Shown here: piece by piece, positions 51,769 through 62,041 of the stretch
How the letters are laid out: the number at the start of each line of letters is the position of its first letter
Position numbering within the stretch: the stretch's first letter is position 1
NCBI RefSeq assembly: GCF_018408855.1
Contig: NZ_AP024325.1
Span: 1,364,001 to 1,428,000, forward strand
Origin: Caballeronia sp. NK8
GTDB lineage: Bacteria > Pseudomonadota > Gammaproteobacteria > Burkholderiales > Burkholderiaceae
Length of the DNA: 64,000 nucleotides
Direction of reading: 5' to 3'
Notes under the pieces: generated by a model
Told to the model about the DNA's origin: nothing
Seen by the model: only the letters and a program-made list of their open reading frames with translations
The model's database searches: none
Made by a program: the position numbers and the translations under genes

Positions 51769-53979
51769 TCAGGCGATGACCGGCAGCCGATCGAGAAACT
51801 TGTCCAGCGTGATCGGGTACTGCCGCACACGTATGCCGGTCGCGTTGTAGACTGCATTCGCGACCGCAGGTGCAACTCCCGTGAGGCCCAATTCGCCGAC
51901 ACCCTTCGCCTTCAAGGGCGAAATCGTCGGATCGACCTCTTCGACAAAGAAGGCATCGAGATGGGGTATATCCGCATGAACCGGTACTTCATATCCGGCT
52001 AAATCATGGTTGATAAACAAGCCAAGCCGTTTATCAACTGCCATCTCTTCCATCAACGCCGCGCCAATGCCCATCGTCATCCCACCGATCACCTGACTGC
52101 GTGCCGTCTTGGGGTTCAGAATGCGCCCGGCAGCACATACCGCGAGCATCCGGCGAACACGGATCTCGCCAGTAAAGGCATTAACAGCAACTTCAGCGAA
52201 ATGCGCTCCAAAAGTCTGAATCGCGAACTGCTTGGATAAATCACCGAATTCGATGCTGTCTTCGACGACGATGTCGCCATCTGCAGCCGCCTGAGTAAGC
52301 GGCACACTTCGCCCGCCAGAACGAACTTTGCCAGCCGTGAACTCGGTCTCAGCGGCTTTGAATCCCAATCGCTCGGCAACAATCTCCCGCAGCTTCATGC
52401 AAGCGGCATATACGCCCGCAGTGACAGACGCGGCACCTTGTTGCCCTCCTGAACCAGGAGTCTCTGGAAAGCTCGAGTCGCCGAGTCTCGCCACGACCTT
52501 CTCGATCGGGACGCCCATTAACTCGGCTGCCGTCTGCTGCACGATGGTGTAGCTGCCCGTGCCGATGTCGGTCATATCGGTCTCGACGGTGATAGATCCT
52601 CGGCGGTCAAGGCGTATCCGTGCTCCCGCCTTGCCGATGGGTGCCCCTCGAATCGCACCGGCCATCCCTGTCCCGACGAGCCAATGGCCATCGCGGAGCT
52701 GACCTGGCCGTGCCTTTCGTGTCTTCCATCCGAAGCGTTCGGAGCCAGTTCGCAGACACTCGACGAAGGGACGGGATGAGAAGGGTCGATTGGGATTTTC
52801 TGGGTCGACCTGCGTGTCGTTCAGAATTCGGAACTCGACCGGATCCATTCCGAGCTTCTCTGCCATTTCGTCCATCGCGATCTCAAGCGCCATCAGACCA
52901 GGCGCTTCCCCCGGCGCTCGCATGGCGTTTCCCTCTGCGAGATCTAGCGTTGCCAATCGGACGCGGGTCATGCGGTTTGGCCCCGCATACAGGGTTCGCG
53001 TGGACAGGGTTGTCGGCTCCGTGCGTCCGCCCGCAAGGTTGCCAGACCAGCTTTCGTGGCCGATCGCCGTGAGTTTCCCGTCGCGCCCGGCACCAAGTCT
53101 GACGCGCTGGATCGTCTTCGGCCGATGGATCGTGTTATTAAACATGATTGGACGCTGAAGCGCGATTTTGACTGGCCGACGCACTAACCGCGCGGCGAGG
53201 GCCGCCAGCACAAGATCAGACTGGACCGTGCCTTTGCCTCCAAAGCCGCCGCCGATAAAAGACGAAATGAGTCGAACGTTGTCACGCGGAATACCGAGAA
53301 TGAGTCCGAGATCGCGGGTACCCCAGTTCATCTGCTGGATCGAGGTCCAGCAAGTGACCCGGTCACCCTCCCAAACCGCGATCGTGGCATGGGGTTCCAT
53401 CATGGCGTGCGCTTGGTCGGGAACGGTATAGGTCTCGTCTACCTTCATCTCGGCGTCTGAAAAAGCTCGTTCGAAGTCTCCTACGTGGGTCTCGGTTGGG
53501 CCGCCAAACGCCATCTGTGGTGCGACTGGAGCGCTGAAGAGTTGGGCCGCGAGATCAAATCTGCCTGCGCTGCGCGTGTAATCGACGCGAATGAGTGACG
53601 AAGCCGCGCGCGCTTGCTCGAAAGTCTCTGCCACCACCACCGCAATCGGCTGGTGATAGTGATCGATTTCTGGCGAAGCGAGCATCCGTTGGACGTAGAA
53701 CTTGCCGACCCCCAAAGGACCAGCGTTGCGATACGTCACAACACCCAGCACACCAGGGGAAGACTCGGCCTGCCTCGTGTCGATTGACTTGATTCGCCCT
53801 TTGGAAATCGCAGCGCCCAGGATGTAGCCGTACGCGATGTTCGGGGCGACGTTGTGATACTCGTAAGAATAGGTCGCAGTACCAGTTGTCTTCAGCTTCG
53901 CCTCGAAGCGATCAAGTGGTTGACCGACGACGGTCATCTGGTCGATTGGATTCTGTCCTGCTGGCGTCTCGAACTTCAT
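51769..53979 (-). CDS. Molybdenum-cofactor subunit of periplasmic aldehyde oxidoreductase (PaoC/XDH family)
   Basis: 736-residue large subunit, the PaoC length. Molybdopterin-binding landmarks are FIGGGFGGKGTVQSDLVLAA (the dinucleotide loop), RAPGEAPGLMALEIAMDEMA and SGGQQGAASVTAGVYAACMK. The catalytic Glu696 is in GVGELGLTGVAPA, required for hydroxylation of the aldehyde. It likely carries MCD cofactor. GAGGGGATGATCC precedes the ATG. It is one of three subunits A-B-C in order, encoded head to tail. No PaoD/XdhC insertion chaperone gene is in the window, which such enzymes normally need. Confidence 0.93.
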   Translation of the reverse strand: MKFETPAGQNPIDQMTVVGQPLDRFEAKLKTTGTATYSYEYHNVAPNIAYGYILGAAISKGRIKSIDTRQAESSPGVLGVVTYRNAGPLGVGKFYVQRMLASPEIDHYHQPIAVVVAETFEQARAASSLIRVDYTRSAGRFDLAAQLFSAPVAPQMAFGGPTETHVGDFERAFSDAEMKVDETYTVPDQAHAMMEPHATIAVWEGDRVTCWTSIQQMNWGTRDLGLILGIPRDNVRLISSFIGGGFGGKGTVQSDLVLAALAARLVRRPVKIALQRPIMFNNTIHRPKTIQRVRLGAGRDGKLTAIGHESWSGNLAGGRTEPTTLSTRTLYAGPNRMTRVRLATLDLAEGNAMRAPGEAPGLMALEIAMDEMAEKLGMDPVEFRILNDTQVDPENPNRPFSSRPFVECLRTGSERFGWKTRKARPGQLRDGHWLVGTGMAGAIRGAPIGKAGARIRLDRRGSITVETDMTDIGTGSYTIVQQTAAELMGVPIEKVVARLGDSSFPETPGSGGQQGAASVTAGVYAACMKLREIVAERLGFKAAETEFTAGKVRSGGRSVPLTQAAADGDIVVEDSIEFGDLSKQFAIQTFGAHFAEVAVNAFTGEIRVRRMLAVCAAGRILNPKTARSQVIGGMTMGIGAALMEEMAVDKRLGLFINHDLAGYEVPVHADIPHLDAFFVEEVDPTISPLKAKGVGELGLTGVAPAVANAVYNATGIRVRQYPITLDKFLDRLPVIA

Positions 53980-53982
53980 GGA

Positions 53983-54933
53983 TCATCCCCTCGCTTGCGC
54001 CATTACGTAGGCTATCGTCCGCTCGACCAAGGCCATTTTGAACGCGTTATCGTGCGTCGGACGCGCTCCGTTCATAAGCTCCTGTGCAACTGTCTTGGCA
54101 CCCTCGGACATCGCCGCATCCGCAGCTGCAACACGCCACGGCCTCGGCGCTACACCACCCAATGCAATCCGCCCACGACCGTCCTCGTGCACGACGGCTG
54201 CGACCGAGACCAGGGCAAACGCATACGATGCGCGATCTCGGACCTTCTGATAAATGTGCCGCCCACCGATCGGCGGAGGCAATGTCACCTCGGTAATGAG
54301 TTCGCCGGGCATAAGTTCGCTCTCGACATCTGGCGTGGTGCCTGGCAGCCGATGGAAGTCGGCGATCGGTATCACCCTGGTTTGGCCATTGGCTCGAACG
54401 GTTCCGATGGATGCGTCCAAAGCGCGCAATGCCACAGCCATATCGCCTGGGTTCGTTGCGATGCAGTCAGAACTCCCGCCGATCACGGCCAACTGGCGAC
54501 TGAACCCGCTGATTGCCGCACAACCTGAGCCTGGTTGCCGCTTATTGCAGGCTTGATTCGGATCGTAGAAATATGGACAGCGCGTGCGCTGAAGCAAGTT
54601 GCCGCCCATTGTCGCTTTGTTCCGCAATTGACCCGACGCACCGGCAACGATCGCGCGCGCAAGTACCCCATAGTCCCGTCGCACCCTCGGATCGGCAGCA
54701 AGCTGGGTATTTGTGACCAGTGCGCCGACACGAAGACCTCCGTCAGCGGTTTCCTCGATGCGGTCGAGACCAATATGCCGAAGGTCGACCAGATGAGCCG
54801 GCGTTTCTATCTCGAGCTTCATAAGATCGATCAGATTGGTGCCTCCGGCAATGAATTTCGCGCCCTGTCGCTGCGAAGCGATCGCAGCAGCCTCGGCGGG
54901 ACTCTTCGCTCGCTCGTAGGTGAACTCTTTCAT
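53983..54933 (-). CDS. FAD-binding subunit of aldehyde oxidoreductase (PaoB-like)
   Basis: 316 residues. FAD motif [20 protein letters not shown], and the [4Fe-4S]-binding insertion [20 protein letters not shown] with GCAAISG, which distinguishes PaoB from plain xanthine-dehydrogenase FAD subunits. Four bases of overlap (54930-54933) with the upstream iron-sulfur gene and a 3-bp gap to the large subunit show translational coupling. It transfers electrons between the molybdenum and iron-sulfur centres and its acceptor. Confidence 0.93.
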   Translation of the reverse strand: MKEFTYERAKSPAEAAAIASQRQGAKFIAGGTNLIDLMKLEIETPAHLVDLRHIGLDRIEETADGGLRVGALVTNTQLAADPRVRRDYGVLARAIVAGASGQLRNKATMGGNLLQRTRCPYFYDPNQACNKRQPGSGCAAISGFSRQLAVIGGSSDCIATNPGDMAVALRALDASIGTVRANGQTRVIPIADFHRLPGTTPDVESELMPGELITEVTLPPPIGGRHIYQKVRDRASYAFALVSVAAVVHEDGRGRIALGGVAPRPWRVAAADAAMSEGAKTVAQELMNGARPTHDNAFKMALVERTIAYVMAQARG

Positions 54934-55595
54934 GCCCGGCTCCCCGCCACTTCGGCCATCGCATCGGCGATATTCGAGTAGGCGCCACAGCGACAGATAT
55001 TGCCGCTCATTCGTTCGCGCATTTCCACGTTGGTGGCCTCAACGGAGGCTGTCAGGTCGCCGGTCGCGTGGCTGGGCACCCCAGCCTTGATCTCGCTGAG
55101 GACGGCAACCGCCGAACAGATTTGGCCCGGCGTACAGTATCCACATTGATAGCCATCGTGCTTGATAAAGGCCGCTTGCATTGGATGAAGGTGGTCCGGC
55201 GTGCCAAGCCCTTCGATAGTTGTTATCGCGTCACCCTCGTGCATTACGGCAAGGCTCAGGCAAGCGTTGATGCGGACTCCATTCACGAGGACGGTACACG
55301 CGCCGCATTGCCCGTGGTCGCACCCCTTCTTGGTACCGGTAAGAAGGAGGTGCTCCCGCAAGGCGTCAAGCAAAGTAGTTCGCGGGTCGAGCTCAAGTGC
55401 TTGAACGACGCCATTCACATTTAAATTGACGCGCATATGCTTTGTCGTCAGCGCCGGAGAATCTCCGTTTAATGGACCGCCGATTTGTTTTTGCGCGTTT
55501 GCTGTCCCAACAGGCAGCATCGGGGCTACAGCTGAGACTGCCCCCACGATAAGCAGATTTCGTCGCGTCGGATTCGGTTGGCCGGATTCGTCCAT
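54930..55595 (-). CDS. [2Fe-2S] subunit of aldehyde oxidoreductase (PaoA-like), Tat-exported
   Basis: 221 residues. The N-terminus [20 protein letters not shown] is a twin-arginine signal, so the assembled complex is exported to the periplasm. Two [2Fe-2S] sites: [20 protein letters not shown] with a Cys in INACL, and [10 protein letters not shown] with [14 protein letters not shown] precedes the ATG at 55595. It is the first gene of the A-B-C triplet. Confidence 0.93.
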   Translation of the reverse strand: MDESGQPNPTRRNLLIVGAVSAVAPMLPVGTANAQKQIGGPLNGDSPALTTKHMRVNLNVNGVVQALELDPRTTLLDALREHLLLTGTKKGCDHGQCGACTVLVNGVRINACLSLAVMHEGDAITTIEGLGTPDHLHPMQAAFIKHDGYQCGYCTPGQICSAVAVLSEIKAGVPSHATGDLTASVEATNVEMRERMSGNICRCGAYSNIADAMAEVAGSRA

Positions 55596-55667
55596 AGGTC
55601 GTTACTCCTTTTGCTCTTTAGACAGTCCGTCTTGAGCGGGATTGTCGAGAAGATGATGCGCCGCGCG

Positions 55668-56654
55668 TTACCATGCATAAGCTTCTGGCGCTTCCCCTCC
55701 GGGACCTGGCCAGATCTCGTCCAGGCAACGAAGGGTGTCCTCAGACAGGGAAATGTCAACGGCTCGAAGTGCGAGCGACAGCTGGTCTGGCGTACGTGGA
55801 CCGACAATTGGGGCGGTGACTACAGGATTGTGGAGCAGCCAGGCTAGGGCAATGTCGGCTGGACGCTCTTCAAGGTCGGCGCACAGCGCCTCATACGCCT
55901 GCAACTGGTCGTGATATTGGCCAATTCTCCGAGCCATTTCGGGCTTTGCGCGGCGACCATCGAGCGCCCTCCGGAGCACACCTCCCAACAGTCCGCCACC
56001 CAAGGGGCTCCATGGAAGTAGTCCTACGCCATGGTGACGACAAGCTGGGATCAGCTCAAGTTCGATGGTTCGCGCAGACAGGTTATATAGACTCTGTTCC
56101 GCGACGAGTCCCATGAAGTGGCGCGACTGCGCCGCCGCTTGGGCAGTAGCAACATCCCAGCCGGCAAAATTGCAGCTTCCGACGTAGAGCACCTTTCCCT
56201 GTTGGATCAAGACGTCCATGGCTTGCCAAACCTCCTCCCATGGCGTGCGTCTGTCGATGTGGTGCATCTGGTAGAGGTCGATGTGATCAGTCTTCAGCCG
56301 GCGCAAGCTGTCCTCGCATGCCTTTCTGATATGAAATGCCGACAGTCCGCGGTCATTCGGTCCCAGTCCCATCGGCTGGTAGACCTTTGACGCGAGTACG
56401 ATTTGATCGCGTCTGCCACCTTGGGCGATCCACCGACCAATGATCTCTTCCGAAAGGCCAAAGCCCTGTTTCATCTGCGGAGACTGCGGTCCACCGTACA
56501 CATCGGCGGTATCGATAAAATTGACGCCGAATCCCATCGCATCGTCCATGATCCTGAAGCTGGTCGACTCATCCGTCAAGTCGCCCAAGTTCATGGTTCC
56601 GAGGCACAGACGGCTAACCTTTAGGCCGGACCGTCCGAGATGAACATATTGCAT
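55668..56654 (-). CDS. Aldo/keto reductase
   Basis: 328 residues from the ATG at 56654 (GGGGCGGAA before it). Catalytic tetrad: Asp-Tyr in FIDTADVYGG, Lys in LASKVY, His in QMHHIDRRTPWEEVW. The opening MQYVHLGRSGLKVSRLCLGT is typical of the AKR11/YajO-like branch. NADPH-dependent reduction of aldehydes is expected. It lies 72 bp upstream of the PaoA-like gene in the same direction and may be the operon's first gene. Confidence 0.92.
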   Translation of the reverse strand: MQYVHLGRSGLKVSRLCLGTMNLGDLTDESTSFRIMDDAMGFGVNFIDTADVYGGPQSPQMKQGFGLSEEIIGRWIAQGGRRDQIVLASKVYQPMGLGPNDRGLSAFHIRKACEDSLRRLKTDHIDLYQMHHIDRRTPWEEVWQAMDVLIQQGKVLYVGSCNFAGWDVATAQAAAQSRHFMGLVAEQSLYNLSARTIELELIPACRHHGVGLLPWSPLGGGLLGGVLRRALDGRRAKPEMARRIGQYHDQLQAYEALCADLEERPADIALAWLLHNPVVTAPIVGPRTPDQLSLALRAVDISLSEDTLRCLDEIWPGPGGEAPEAYAW

Positions 56655-57068
56655 TTCAGTTCCGCCCCTTTCTTCCTGCACGCCTCTATCAGCGACGTGT
56701 TGATCCGAATCGATTTACTGGCCGATTCCTCGGCGCGGTCGACCTACACGGCTTGCTGAATCCCACCGCACTTTCGACTAACTTTAACGGGAATATCTCA
56801 ATCTGAAAGCCGGCCTATGTAGCATGCACTTGTGAGAATTCGCCAACAAACGGGGACGGCACGGAGACTGACCGGTATTAATTTGGCTCGCCAGGGCCGT
56901 CTGTGTGGCCGTCGCAGGCTTTTGTGAATCTTGCTCACAACAACATTGGCACGAGGGCGGCTAACCCAGTTGCAGCAATTCGGCTACAGTTCCCACGTGC
57001 CCGCTGCCGGACAGTCTTGCAACACGGCAACATGGGTCGGCCAGTCAAATCGCGAGCAAGGGATAGTC
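56655..57068. promoter_or_regulatory. Divergent region, AKR operon / cyclophilin-like gene
   Basis: Should contain the operon promoter for the molybdenum-enzyme cluster. AT-rich sequence lies at 56770-56830. No clear palindrome is seen. Confidence 0.4.
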
Positions 57069-57422
57069 GTGAAGATCAGATTTGTATTGAATGGCACGCT
57101 TGTGACCGGGCGCTTGGACGACAACGCTACATCGCGCGACTTTGTAGCCATGTTGCCGCTGCCTCTCCGGCTGGTCGACTTCGCGGCGACGGAGAAGATT
57201 GCTTACCTCCCAAGAAGGCTGAACACGGACGGAACACCATCAGGAATTGTCCCTTACGCGGGCGACGTTACATATTACGAACCGTGGGGAAACATTGCAG
57301 TTTTTCACAAGGACTTTCGGCATTCGCCGGGCCTTGTGAAGCTTGGGCGTCTCGATTGTGGCTTGGAAGAACTGCGTACGACCGGGGCATCGGACATACT
57401 CATCGAACGGACAGACGACTAA
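57069..57422 (+). CDS. Cyclophilin-like fold protein
   Basis: 117 residues from GTG 57069 (AAGGGA before it): VKIRFVLNGTLVTGRLDDNA, then SRDFVAMLPLPLRLVDFAAT, EKIAYLPRRLNTDGTPSGIV and GDVTYYEPWGNIAVFHKDF. This is the compact cyclophilin-like (DUF4088-type) domain without the prolyl-isomerase active residues. Relatives often have a signal peptide; an in-frame start further left (56931) gives only a non-hydrophobic extension, so the protein is either cytoplasmic or has lost its signal. Function unknown. Confidence 0.8.
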   Translation: MKIRFVLNGTLVTGRLDDNATSRDFVAMLPLPLRLVDFAATEKIAYLPRRLNTDGTPSGIVPYAGDVTYYEPWGNIAVFHKDFRHSPGLVKLGRLDCGLEELRTTGASDILIERTDD

Positions 57423-57785
57423 CCCGTAGCCAGCAGCATTTGACTCGACTGACAATGTCCGATGAGTCCTCGTCCAATCGTGCGGTCCGCTCTTTTCTTG
57501 CAAGCTGTTCTTGGCCGGTCAAGATGGAGCACTCCGACCTTAAGAGCGATGCCACAAGGGCGAAACAGACGAACCGCCTCGGCGTTATGCGCGTTGGACA
57601 GCGTTGATGTGTTCTTCGCGGGCGCCCGGGGCGCAATCAACGACCAGGTCGATGAAACCTATCGCCTGACTTAGAGCAGGAGTCCTTATCTCGCAGCCAA
57701 GCTTGATGAGCGGGTTCGCGTAACGACCATCAACATTTTGCCTGCCCACTGAGGTGGAAACAGGCGAAGGCGCCAGCTTGGCCAA
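57423..57785. other. Gene-free stretch
   Basis: Overlapping short frames on both strands, none convincing. It may carry decayed sequence in front of the AKR relic. Confidence 0.4.
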
Positions 57786-58040
57786 GGATTTGAGATTTCG
57801 GCACCGTCCCTATCGCGTGAGGCTAACCAAGCCTTTGTTGATCTGCTTCGGAGCGTCGTGGCCCGCGATGGCGCAACGGCCGCCGACGTAGAAATCGCAT
57901 GGTTGCTGTCCCGTAAGCCTTGGATCGTTCGATTGTTCCGCACACGCAACGTGGAACGCTTTAAGGAGAACCTGGGCGCACTATCGGTTGTGCTCGCAAA
58001 CGACCAACTCAGTGAAATCCAAGGGGCACTGCGGCGATAG
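57786..58040 (+). pseudogene. Aldo/keto reductase C-terminal relic
   Basis: About 85 residues matching only the end of an AKR: REANQAFVDLLRSVVARDGA, VEIAWLLSRKPWIVRLFRT and ENLGALSVVLANDQLSEIQG. The catalytic N-terminal three-quarters is missing and an in-frame stop lies just upstream (57750). Confidence 0.8.
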
Positions 58041-58117
58041 CAGTCGAGGGAGCGCGTCACCCGGAAGCGATGTCGAGGCGCTCGGGCTTCTAATGGTCCG
58101 CAGTCTGAGGAGAATAC

Positions 58118-59302
58118 ATGTTCGTGATACCCCACCGATCCACATCATCCACCAATCGATCGCTGCTGTCGCTGATGGCATGCGTATTCACCGTGTTCTT
58201 AGTTACAGGAGCCGCTCTACCGGCTCTTCCACTACATATTCATGACGGCCTTGGATTTGGAACGTTCACTGTTGGCCTCGTCTCCGGTGCTCAATTCGCG
58301 GCATCGTTACTTTCGCGTCTGTGGTCGGGCAGAATCTCTGATCAGAGAGGTCCGAAGTACGCCGTGACGGCAGGACTTGTCATGGCAGCGCTCGCCGGTC
58401 TGCTCTATCTTGTCTCATTGAAGGCCATCAGTAACGCGCTAATTTCCATCGCGATATTGATAGTGGGTCGTGCTTTGCTCGGCGGCGCCGAGAGTTTCAT
58501 CATGACCGGCGCTCAAAGCTGGTGTCTAGCCCTTGCCGGCCCGGGCAACGTCGGGAAAATGATTGCATGGATCGGCACGTCAATGTTTGTGGCGTTGGCG
58601 TTCGGTTCGCCACTTGGAAGTTTTCTTTTCAAGAGCTATGGGTTTGCCTCGATTGGTTTAGCGACCTCCGTCGGTGCAGTCTTTACGCTCGTTTTGATCA
58701 CTCCTATTCCCGCCGTCAAAGTCAATCCACAGAGCAATAGGGTCGTAGCTACGGTGTTGAAAGCCGTTTGGCTGCCTGGCATGGGAATGGCCTTTTCTAG
58801 CCTCGGTTACGGCATAGTGACTGCGTTCGCCGTTCTTCTTTTCGTCCAACGAGGTTGGCAGCCAGCTTGGCTATCATTTACTGCATTCGCCGCAGGTCTG
58901 ATCGTCGCCCGTGCTTTCCTCAGCCCGTTGCCCGACCGCCTCGGTGGCGCAAGAACTGCGATGGTCTTTATCGTCATCCACAGTGCCGGTATGGCCCTCA
59001 TTTACCTCTCGCCCGTCGCGTGGCTTGCGTTCTCAGGCGCTGCTTTGGCCGGATTCGGCTACGCGCTGGTCTATCCGGGGTTCGGAATGGAGGCGGTCGC
59101 GCGCGCCCCCACGGATGCACGAGGCCTCGCTATGGGTATCTACACCGCCTTCATCGATGTGGCGCTCGGCATATTCGCACCTGTTCTTGGTTTGCTCGCC
59201 AATCTGACCGGACTTGGCCCGATCTTTCTTATTGCGGCGACTCTTGCTCTTTGCGCTATTCCAATTGCGATCCGACTTCACGCGTCCCATAAATCGCGGT
59301 GA
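58118..59302 (+). CDS. MFS transporter
   Basis: 394 residues, 12 membrane helices, GAGGAG before the ATG. The MFS loop is SRLWSGRISDQRGPKYAVTA and its C-terminal echo ARAFLSPLPDRLGGARTAMV. It belongs to the YfcJ/YhhS-like (arabinose-efflux-type) branch by overall pattern, usually efflux of sugars or drugs. It stands alone between the AKR relic and the LysR gene on the other strand. Confidence 0.88.
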   Translation: MFVIPHRSTSSTNRSLLSLMACVFTVFLVTGAALPALPLHIHDGLGFGTFTVGLVSGAQFAASLLSRLWSGRISDQRGPKYAVTAGLVMAALAGLLYLVSLKAISNALISIAILIVGRALLGGAESFIMTGAQSWCLALAGPGNVGKMIAWIGTSMFVALAFGSPLGSFLFKSYGFASIGLATSVGAVFTLVLITPIPAVKVNPQSNRVVATVLKAVWLPGMGMAFSSLGYGIVTAFAVLLFVQRGWQPAWLSFTAFAAGLIVARAFLSPLPDRLGGARTAMVFIVIHSAGMALIYLSPVAWLAFSGAALAGFGYALVYPGFGMEAVARAPTDARGLAMGIYTAFIDVALGIFAPVLGLLANLTGLGPIFLIAATLALCAIPIAIRLHASHKSR

Positions 59303-59657
59303 TCTCGCCGATATGGGTTGGAGAGGACATATCCCGAAAGCCGGTCGCAAAGCATGTTGAAAAACCGCAAAACTGCCGAGCCTGAGGATGCCGGTTCTTT
59401 GACACCTCACCCGCGATAGGACTTTCCGACAGTGAACTCGACTCTAGTGGCGAGCAACGAACCACAATCACCATCTAATTGCACAGAGCGACGTCCTAAC
59501 GACTGTCCACCTTGCGCTGGTAGACACCTGCGAAAATGCGCCGGAGATTTCCGGCATCCAACTGTCGGCGCAACGCACGCGTTTCCGCCCGTTACCGCTA
59601 CGGTCCTACGGCCTCTCTGATTGCGCGACCGTCTTGACTGTCGACGTTGCGTTGCTG
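59303..59657. other. Convergent intergenic region
   Basis: Lies between the stops of the MFS and LysR genes. The overlapping frames are Arg-rich and not credible. No clear terminator stem was found. Confidence 0.4.
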
Positions 59658-60566
59658 TCATAGTCCCAACGGCTTAATCTCTCGCACCAGATCAATCAGA
59701 AGGCGCAACCCCGTCGGCATTTGACGCCGGCTGGAATAGTAGATATGAAAACCGGGCTCTGAGGGTGCCCAGTCGGTGAGCACGAGCCGTAGCCGCCCAT
59801 CGCTGACGTACGGCGAGACTAAGGGTTCAGGAAAGTACATGAGACCCACGCCACCTAGTACGGCAACTAGTCCTGTTTCAGCTTGGTCAACCGTAACCGA
59901 GGATGGAACCAATAAGGCGATCTTCTCGTCTCCTTGCTCAAATTCCCAACGATAGACGCGGTCATCTCCCAGACGGTTGCTAACGCAGCGATGATGAAGA
60001 AGGTCATTTGGATGAACCGGAGTGCCAAATCGATCGAGATATGTAGGCGATCCTGCAACGACCCATCGAATGTTCGCGGAAAGACGCTGGGCAATCATAT
60101 CCTCGGGGACGGTGCCCCCATAACGAATTCCTGCGTCAAAGCCGCCCTCGGTCACATTCACCATGCGGTTGCTTGCAACGATGTCGAGTTCCACATCCGG
60201 GTACCGCTCAACGAACTCGGGAACTATCGGTGCGAGCAGTAAGGTCGAGGCTTCGACGGCGACATTGAGCCGGATACGACCAGCGGGCGCATCACGAAAC
60301 CGATTCAGGGTCTCCAGCGCGACGTCGATCGCCTCGAAGGGCGTCTCTACCGTAGCCGCCAATGCGTCGCCCGCGCCCGTCAGGGTAACGCTCTTCGTTG
60401 TGCGATTCAGGAGTCGAACTCCAAGGCGATTCTCAAGGCCCTTCAGAGCATGGCTCAGGGTTGAAGTAGTCACCCCAAGCTCAATCGCAGCGCGACTGAA
60501 GCTTTTATGACGTGCAATAGCGAGAAAGTAGATGAGATCTGCTACATCGGCGCGATTGATCTGCAT
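59658..60566 (-). CDS. LysR-family transcriptional regulator
   Basis: 302 residues. HTH: DLIYFLAIARHKSFSRAAIE then LGVTTSTLSHALKGLENRLG and LLNRTTKSVTLTGAG; this is the large LysR subgroup with TPSALSxxI-like recognition helices. Effector domain FRDAPAGRIRLNVAVEASTL. AGGAA overlaps closely with the ATG. It is divergent from the epimerase gene at 60924 (~360 bp apart), the natural target. Confidence 0.9.
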   Translation of the reverse strand: MQINRADVADLIYFLAIARHKSFSRAAIELGVTTSTLSHALKGLENRLGVRLLNRTTKSVTLTGAGDALAATVETPFEAIDVALETLNRFRDAPAGRIRLNVAVEASTLLLAPIVPEFVERYPDVELDIVASNRMVNVTEGGFDAGIRYGGTVPEDMIAQRLSANIRWVVAGSPTYLDRFGTPVHPNDLLHHRCVSNRLGDDRVYRWEFEQGDEKIALLVPSSVTVDQAETGLVAVLGGVGLMYFPEPLVSPYVSDGRLRLVLTDWAPSEPGFHIYYSSRRQMPTGLRLLIDLVREIKPLGL

Positions 60567-60923
60567 TTCCTGAACATTCCTTCAGTCGATTATCTGATAT
60601 TTGCCCTCTGGTGGCGCAGCCTAACGGACGCTTGCAAGCGCCGCACGATTCCCCGAGTGATTTTCCAAACGCGCCAACGGCCCCCTCCATAAAAAAGATT
60701 CGGTCTGCTCCTCAAACTGCGCGTGCTACCGCTCTCCAGGCGGGCCTACGTCTCAGCGCCCGAAACCGGCCATGTGGGCTGCACTCGACAAATAGTGCGA
60801 TTCCTCCCCTTAACGAACCAACAACCAGCAATGTTGAAACTTGTCTCACATTATCGTACATTGTTATTCGAATTTAACCAGTCCAGCACATCGGGAAGGT
60901 CATCTCAAAGAGAGCGCTAAAAC
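60567..60923. promoter_or_regulatory. Divergent region, LysR / epimerase
   Basis: AT-rich part 60830-60880 (ATGTTGAAACTTG... TTATTCGAATT) is a likely promoter and LysR site, but I can define no exact T-N11-A box. Confidence 0.45.
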
Positions 60924-61907
60924 ATGAACATCCTCGTGACCGGAGGCTCGGGCTTCCTCGGATCGTACGTTATGGCCGCCCTTGAATCGAGGGGGCATAA
61001 GGCGCTCAACTTCGACTTGGCGCCACCTCAGCCGGACCTCCTTAGTTTGTCACGCACCGGATCAGAGACTTTCAGATCTGGCCAAATCGGTGACTATGAT
61101 CGTCTGTTGGAGATCTGCCGGAACGAGGGAATCGAGTCTATCGTCCACGGCGCCGCGTTGCTGGGTCTCGAGCCTTCGCTGCACAGGCAAAAGGAATTCT
61201 ATGCAACCAACGTGATGGGCTTCGTGAACGTCTGCGAGATAGCCAGAGCGCTGGGGTTGAGAAAACTCATACTGGTGTCGAGCAACGCCGTCTATCACGC
61301 TAGCTCCAACGCGAAGCTTTTGGAGACGGACGAACCGTTCTCCATCGTTCGCGGCAACCCGGCCGCGCACTACGGCACGTCGAAGATGGCTGCAGAAGCA
61401 ATCGGGATGGCGTACGCACAGTTTCACAACGTCGATTTTCTCGCTATTCGCGTGACAGCAGTTTACGGCTTCGGGATGCGCAGTCCGATCCACATTAAGC
61501 CGATGGTCGAGAATTCCTTGCTCGGCAAACCTACCCGATTCGAGACGGGTGGAAAGATGAAGAGAGACTATACATACGTATTGGACTGTGCGGACGCCAT
61601 AGCCACGGCAGTCGACGCTCCCGCGCTCCCTTTTGGCTCCCAGCGTGTTTTCAACGTCTCCGCAGGTAAGGTCTGTACGGTTTCGCAGGTCGCACAGATC
61701 GTGCGGAGTGTGATCCCTGGTGCGCAAATCGAAGTCGGTTCCGAACTGACCGCATTGGAAGAGGCCAACCTAAAGATGCGCGCTCCGCTTGACAACGGAT
61801 GCGCCGAAAGGCATCTAAATTGGAGCTCGAAATGGACGATTGAGGAAGGGGTCAGAGATTATGCCAACCGCTTCTCGCACTTCGCTCAGCATGGCCATTC
61901 AGTGTGA
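60924..61907 (+). CDS. NAD-dependent epimerase/dehydratase (extended SDR)
   Basis: 327 residues. Cofactor loop NILVTGGSGFLGSYVMAALE; catalytic Ser in LILVSSNAVYHASS and Tyr-x3-Lys in AAHYGTSKMAAEAIG. It acts on a nucleotide-sugar or aldehyde-bearing compound; alone, without a sugar-biosynthetic cluster, it may serve catabolism. Its partner gene on the other side is the MmgE/PrpD protein, converging with ~130 bp between the stops. Confidence 0.92.
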   Translation: MNILVTGGSGFLGSYVMAALESRGHKALNFDLAPPQPDLLSLSRTGSETFRSGQIGDYDRLLEICRNEGIESIVHGAALLGLEPSLHRQKEFYATNVMGFVNVCEIARALGLRKLILVSSNAVYHASSNAKLLETDEPFSIVRGNPAAHYGTSKMAAEAIGMAYAQFHNVDFLAIRVTAVYGFGMRSPIHIKPMVENSLLGKPTRFETGGKMKRDYTYVLDCADAIATAVDAPALPFGSQRVFNVSAGKVCTVSQVAQIVRSVIPGAQIEVGSELTALEEANLKMRAPLDNGCAERHLNWSSKWTIEEGVRDYANRFSHFAQHGHSV

Positions 61908-62041
61908 TTGCCTAGATCACAAATCTTGAGATTGGCGGCCCGCGTTTGCATTCACGAGAGACCGCCTATGTGTTCACCATTTTACGGCAAGACGACGTAT
62001 CTGCCAGCGCCCTCCTCTTTCAGTCTAATAGCCGTCAAGTG

